Positions 61,044 to 64,000 of a DNA stretch of 64,000 nucleotides are shown here, piece by piece. The notes beneath the pieces were generated by a model. The model saw nothing but the letters and a program-made list of their open reading frames with translations, ran no database searches and was not told where the DNA came from. Origin of the DNA: Warburgia ugandensis (taxonomy: Eukaryota; Streptophyta; Magnoliopsida; Canellales; Canellaceae); assembly GCA_035236585.1 (NCBI GenBank), contig CP141126.1:15591001-15655000 (forward strand). Reading direction: 5' to 3'. The position numbers and the translations under genes were made by a program. Within the stretch, counting starts at the first letter, position 1. Each line of letters starts with the position of its first letter.

Positions 61044-64000
61044 TGTAACACCCCGGATTTTTAAGACAATTTTTTTTTTTTGACAATTTAAATAAGAGCA
61101 TTTGGGATCCCATGAGAAAAGATTTATTTAACATTTTACTAAACCTATCTTAAAACTCCGGGTGTTAATTTTTCCTTTCTCAAAATGGCGTACATGTAAT
61201 TTAAACACAAATAAATGATCCGCGTATAAATCAACGTCAAATAAATAGGCGCCTTTATTTTAAATCAAATAAACGTCCAAAAGACAGTAATAATATGGCC
61301 CATGGTCTATCCATCATAACATCCCATATAAATGTCCAATATATGTCCAAAGATCTAAATCACATCCAAATATAAAGTATGCAGTCCATAATAAAATTCA
61401 AATAATAATCCACTCTAATGACTCACATTACTTTCTAAAACTATAGGGAAACTAGTCTTCAGCAGCTCTCAAGGTTTATCAACCGCTTTTCCTTTCTGGT
61501 GTCGCGCTCGAGATCTAAGGCATTGCAAAACAAAGCAATGCCTCAAAGAAGCTATCGCTTGTGTAGGTACATAGACAATTAATGTAATAAATGCAGAAAT
61601 AATGAACAGCATTGATGAAAAGTCTAACATTTATGGAAATCGTGATATCATAATGCCATGTTCAAATAAATGCCAATTTATTCCATATGCTAAAACATGA
61701 AATTCACGGAGTTAAAACATGACATGAATCAATTAAATGGAGCATACAACAAGAATAAGGGCACCCTAAGGTAATGGGTCCCACCACATCGCATGAACAT
61801 CCCTGATCAGGAGTACACATAGTCAACCTCTGAGTGTCGTCACACCTGTGCATACCATCTATAACCATGCTCATCATACATGCACACATAACAAGAATAT
61901 GGGCCATTATCTGCGGTGGCAACCCTCCATGGGTATCAACCACCGCCGCTCCCGTCGACACCATAAAGGAGACTTAGCGTCTGTCCCCATGGAAAGGCTC
62001 AGACCGGTAGTGTGGACTATCCATGTTACCAAACCCCTACCGAATGCCATCTATGGGCAGGTGTCTATCATATCACAAACTCATCACATCATAATCTCGG
62101 AAGGTGGGTGGCCTACCTATCCCTCCTAGCATGACGCCCACCGAGCGAGAGCACCCGTCATCAAATATAAAACACGGAAATCATATGTATATGCTAAAAC
62201 TCAAGAGCACTTATAGCTTGCAATCCCCAAGACATGCCCCTCATCCTGGGGTTAGCCTATCAAAGGACCATCTAATAAGCCTCTATTCTCATTTCCATGT
62301 AAATCCATGCATTTTCTATATATATAATAAGAAATAAGTCTCTAAGTAAGCATAACAAATTAACGTCATACTTGTAAAAGCATTTGAAATAAGTTTATTC
62401 AGTAAAAGATTTCAATTTGGAATAACCATCCTGTACGTAATGTAGCATGAAATCCACGGTAAATAATAATTGCATTTTAAAACACAATCACACATGATGC
62501 TATGTTTAAACATGGTTTAAAAATCAAGGCAAAACATTAGTTGTCGTCACCTACCTCAGTGTGAGATCACTAGCTTGCCAATAACTCCCTTTAATTGGTA
62601 TATTCAAGTGCACCTGTACATGTCACATCACTATTTTAAAATTTTTCTAAATAAAAAGTGGTCATTTCTAAGTTTTTAAGTTAAAACTAGGTCCGCGTCG
62701 TCAATACGGTCACAACGCCTTTTTCGGATCGTGATTTGGACCTCTCTAGCTCCCAAAAATCAAGTTTTAGTGAAAACTACCCTCAAATGGGGCCTGCCGG
62801 ACCACCATAAGGTGGTTTAAACCGGCGGCGCCTCTTTTCCGCCGGTTTACACCAGCGTACTCTGGCGCAGGAAGACGCACGGCGTCGCAGACGCCGCACG
62901 GGACGCGCGCCGCGCGTCTTCGGCACGCGTGCGTCACGGTCGCCAGGACGCGCCGCGTCCCGATCCCACCGCGACAGCCCACCGAGGCCGTCCCGCACGC
63001 GCGCGGGGCCGCGCACGCATGCGACGACGACGTCACATGACGTCGTCCCTCGGGCGTCATGGAGTGCGTCCTGGCGTCAGCGCAGGGCGCCGACGCCGTT
63101 GACGACGCCGGAGAAGACGACCGGATTCCGGTCGCCTCCGGCGAGCTGCTGCAGAGCTCCGTTTTGCGTGATTTTTGCGCCATTTTCTTCAGAATTCTCT
63201 CTAGAATCCATTTATGCCCTCCTTTTGCACTAATTTTCTCAAAAACCATGGTTTTTAAACGATTTTTCCCAAGTTCCTAAAAACCTCCCTAGGTACTGGT
63301 TTTTGAGTTTTCTGGGCAATTCCACCGTTGGATCACTCCCAAATTTAAAGGGTTTGCTCTTGGGTGTCTTTTGCACTAGTTGGATGGTGCGATTTCCAAA
63401 CGGACAACGTTTGGTCTATGAAATCATGCTCCAACAGTAGCGTGCACAAAGCCCCCAAAAATCCAATTTTTTTCCTAATTTTTAAATGGTTTTCTAATTA
63501 ATTTTCTAATTAATAAATACAGAAAAACATGGATTTGAGGCTTACCTTGCACCTGGCCGGAGTTGCTCGTGTTGTCGGGGCTCCACTCGTCGGAAACTTC
63601 AGATTTTTGCAGGTCTAGGGTTTTGCGTATCATTCATGGAAAACGCTCAAAGTGGAGCGTTTTGGCTCCTAGAGGAGCATAGATATAGGGTTTTAGAGTC
63701 TTGGGGAAGAGAAACTCTTCCCCACACGGCTCTTCCCACGTCTCTCCGGCGATTTCGCCGGACTGGTAGAGACGTGTGTAGACAGGGGTGCCGTTATCAA
63801 TTTGGACCCCTGTGTAACACGTTTCTGTCAAAAGACCATTTTGCCCTTACAACTTTGACGGCTCATAACTCCCTCGTTTGAGCTCCGTTTTTCGCGTTCT
63901 TGGTGGCGTTGGATTCGTATCGACGAGCACTTTCTAATTATTATGTTTTCAGGAAATAATTTCATCCATAAATTTTTTTTAATTTATTTAATAATTTTCT
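61044..64000 (+). mobile_element. Long LTR 4, cut by the window end
   Basis: It starts TGTAACACCCCGGATTTTTA, directly after GAAAA. It follows solo LTR 2 almost base for base through to TTCATCCATAAATTTTTTTT at the window end, so only some tens of bases of the 3' end are outside. Whether this is solo or the 5' LTR of a full element cannot be seen. The CpG-rich core is at about 62,820-63,130. Frames such as the 160-codon one at 62767-63249 (minus) lie in this core, are rich in A, R and P, and have no protein signature. Confidence 0.88.
61518..61543 (+). repeat. Perfect 9-bp hairpin in LTR 4
   Basis: Same arms and loop as at 7681-7706, 474 bases from the LTR start. Confidence 0.85.

Noticed and set aside
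62767-63249. 160-codon open frame on the minus strand in LTR 4
   Set aside because: It lies in the CpG-rich LTR core, where stop codons are rare by composition. The matching region in LTR 2 does not keep the same frame.
1-64000. CRISPR arrays, bacterial operons, riboswitches and tRNA/rRNA genes
   Set aside because: None seen. The tRNA-like boxes found belong to SINEs, and the window is plant nuclear DNA.

Overview
This is a window of plant nuclear DNA, AT-rich and full of transposable elements. The genes have short spliced exons. The transcription factor belongs to the AINTEGUMENTA/PLETHORA family, the dispersed SINEs look like the plant Au family, and the LTR-retrotransposon remains include a Ty1/copia type. 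An angiosperm is the best reading, probably a woody non-grass lineage with a repeat-rich genome. The species cannot be determined from the sequence.

Layout: (1) 1-3.8 kb holds a broken, intron-containing fragment of the CTR9/VIP6 gene (PAF1 complex subunit) on the minus strand, plus an Au-like SINE. (2) 5.8-18.9 kb is a Russian-doll stack. A decayed copia element is split by an old long solo LTR (about 6209-16228), which is itself split by two younger solo LTRs of the same family (7172-10074 and 12094-15072). (3) 21.6-26.3 kb is an intact nine-exon AP2/ANT-type transcription factor gene of the AIL6/AIL7 (PLT3/PLT7) type on the plus strand. It has a 9-nt microexon and a GC-AG intron. (4) 26.4-32.1 kb is intergenic, with a 340-bp tandem duplication and SINE relics. 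(5) 32.1-41.5 kb is a second, older copia element on the minus strand with both LTRs, a dead integrase and a further solo LTR (33179-36629) inserted in its RNase H region. (6) 41.5-45.3 kb is intergenic, with three SINEs and an (AG)n tract. (7) 45.3-49.5 kb is the five-exon gene for mitochondrial ATP synthase subunit d (plus strand). (8) 51.7-56.4 kb is the gene for RNase P/MRP subunit POP4/Rpp29 (minus strand), with a fresh-looking SINE in an intron. (9) 56.4-64 kb is stacked LTR-like elements, including an inverted pair of the same long solo LTR family; the last one runs off the window end.

The three intact genes (a meristem/organ-initiation regulator, a respiratory enzyme subunit and an RNA-processing subunit) share no evident pathway and form no cluster. 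The most structured signal is the long-LTR family. Six copies of very different age share TGTRAYR-type and TTACA/TGACA-type ends. They carry a hairpin at a fixed offset and, in the younger ones, a CpG-rich core. Most have their own 5-bp target-site duplication. No new multi-gene system was found. Exon boundaries were derived by hand from reading frame, GT/GC-AG signals and family knowledge; no alignment or search was run.
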